From assembly GCF_958295425.1 (NCBI RefSeq), contig NC_081154.1:9975766-10039765 (forward strand): a stretch of DNA of 64,000 nt, read 5' to 3'. The notes under the pieces are model-generated. The model did not search any database, was not told where the DNA came from, and saw only the letters and a program-made list of their open reading frames with translations. Below, piece by piece: positions 61,613 through 64,000 of this stretch. Origin of the DNA: Solea solea (lineage: Eukaryota > Chordata > Actinopteri > Pleuronectiformes > Soleidae). A program made the translations under genes and the position numbers. Every line of letters begins with the position of its first letter. The first letter of the stretch is position 1.

Positions 61613-62230
61613 TATAGCAAGATAGCCATGAGAGTATTAAACCTTTTCTTTTTATTCGGCTCATATCAAATATTACATTTTCCGTCAGTGGGCGAAATAG
61701 AAGGGACCTGTTGAAAAGTGAATGGATTTATATTAAAAATGACAATGGAAAGAGGAAAAACCACCCCCTAATAATCAGAAATAAACTAAAAAGATAGACT
61801 CTAAGTAATCGTGGACCTTTAAGTCCAGTTAATGGTGTGTATTTATAGTTATAATTCAGAGAAAAGGGTCTTTTTAGAATTACTTTTTGAATTATTACAA
61901 CTGTGAAAGCAGTGACCTTCAATTCAGCGTCAGTCATAAAATCAAATCTGTCCAAAAATCCGATCACTAATGATGGTATTTATTTAATTTTTTTTTATCT
62001 TGACGTCTTTATGTTGCTTTGATTTAAAGTGTTTGGAATTTCACTTTCTTTGATTTTATCTATCAATAATTGGTGCGCAGAAGTGTGTGCAAACCGCGTG
62101 GGAATCACCTGGCAGGATAATCTGAAAGTAATCCCACCAAGTCCGGACATGATTTCAACTTCACTCAATTGAACTCAATTTTTTTTTGTTATGCCCAATA
62201 AGAAAGTTTTCCAAACTTGCAGCGCGCACG

Positions 62231-62254
62231 CTTCTTCTTCTTCTTCTTCTTCTT
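62231..62254. repeat. (CTT)n trinucleotide repeat in the hs3st3b1 promoter
   Basis: Eight CTT units about 140 bp upstream of the TATA-like box. Confidence 0.95.
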
Positions 62255-62430
62255 GTGTGGATCCCACGGCTGAGCTCTCCCCGCCTACCTCTCCCTGTGA
62301 TTGGTGCGCTCTCGTGGACCCGGGGCTGCATATTCATGTCCCTCGCAGTTTGATTGGCTGCTGCCGCTGTCGCTCCAAACTCTGCTTCTCTATAAGGTGC
62401 AGCAGCAGCAGCAGCAGCTTTTAACGAACC
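62255..62430 (+). promoter_or_regulatory. hs3st3b1: hs3st3b1 core promoter region
   Basis: Two inverted CCAAT boxes (ATTGG at 62300-62304 and 62353-62357) precede a TATA-like TATAAGG at 62391-62397. This spacing predicts a transcription start near 62420-62430 and a leader of about 290 nt. The two ATTGG boxes are 53 bp apart, as is common for NF-Y sites. Start sites were not seen. Confidence 0.55.
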
Positions 62431-62463
62431 TGAGTTGATCCCACAGCAGCAGCAGCAGCAGCA
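62400..62463 (+). repeat. Two (CAG)6 runs around the predicted transcription start
   Basis: Six CAG units at 62400-62417 and again at about 62444-62461, separated by 26 bases. A further CAG run inside the coding exon encodes five glutamines. The opposite-strand open frame here (poly-Cys and poly-Ala) is a repeat artefact. Confidence 0.9.
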
Positions 62464-62486
62464 ACCGTTTTCCATATTCGTCAACT

Positions 62487-64000
<1,514 letters not shown>

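Larger units (their letters stand above)
58976..62230. other. Intergenic region between cox10 and hs3st3b1
   Basis: No gene is seen. The region contains homopolymers (A near 59531-59549, G20 at 59648-59667), a TA microsatellite (61098-61150), an AATTAT-type tandem (61575-61612) and very AT-rich sequence from about 61240 to 62050. The segment 60240-60720 is repeat-free and could hold upstream control elements of hs3st3b1. Confidence 0.6.

Overview
The window is nuclear DNA of a ray-finned (teleost) fish. Coding sequence is split by GT-AG introns. The non-coding part is full of CA/GT, GA, CCTCT and mononucleotide tracts and carries dispersed repeats I recognise as common in teleost genomes. Three protein-coding genes can be supported, all in the right half. 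They are gemin8 on the minus strand (33218-33805), cox10 on the plus strand (seven coding exons, 34096-58629) and the first coding exon of a heparan sulfate 3-O-sulfotransferase 3 gene, most likely hs3st3b1 (62719-63317), which runs off the right edge.

Layout. Positions 1 to about 32500 contain no exon that I can defend. This stretch holds microsatellites, at least one inverted-repeat (MITE-like) element, a hairpin-rich dispersed repeat, microsatellite-flanked TAACC-type repeats and a longer dispersed repeat near 31580-32345. Several low-repeat stretches contain clustered homeodomain, POU-octamer or TCF/LEF-type motifs and could be regulatory. From 33218 to 34126, gemin8 and cox10 stand head to head, with about 290 bp between their start codons. 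That gap carries ETS and YY1 motifs typical of housekeeping bidirectional promoters. cox10 then spreads over about 24.5 kb, of which a single 17 kb intron (36356-53364) takes most. About 4 kb after the cox10 stop codon lies the hs3st3b1 promoter region (CCAAT boxes, a TATA-like box, CTT and CAG trinucleotide runs) and its first exon.

How the genes relate. Their products do not form one pathway. Gemin8 belongs to the SMN complex that assembles spliceosomal snRNPs. COX10 makes heme O for cytochrome c oxidase in the mitochondrial inner membrane. HS3ST3B1 sulfates heparan sulfate in the Golgi. The cox10 then hs3st3b1 order and orientation matches the human 17p12 arrangement as I know it, which supports the paralogue assignment. 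gemin8 next to cox10 does not match human, where GEMIN8 is X-linked. No bacterial-type system, CRISPR array, viral gene or previously unknown protein system was found. The most interesting items are the shared gemin8/cox10 promoter, the upstream ORFs in front of cox10 and hs3st3b1, the abrupt GC3 shift in the last cox10 exon, and the candidate regulatory blocks.
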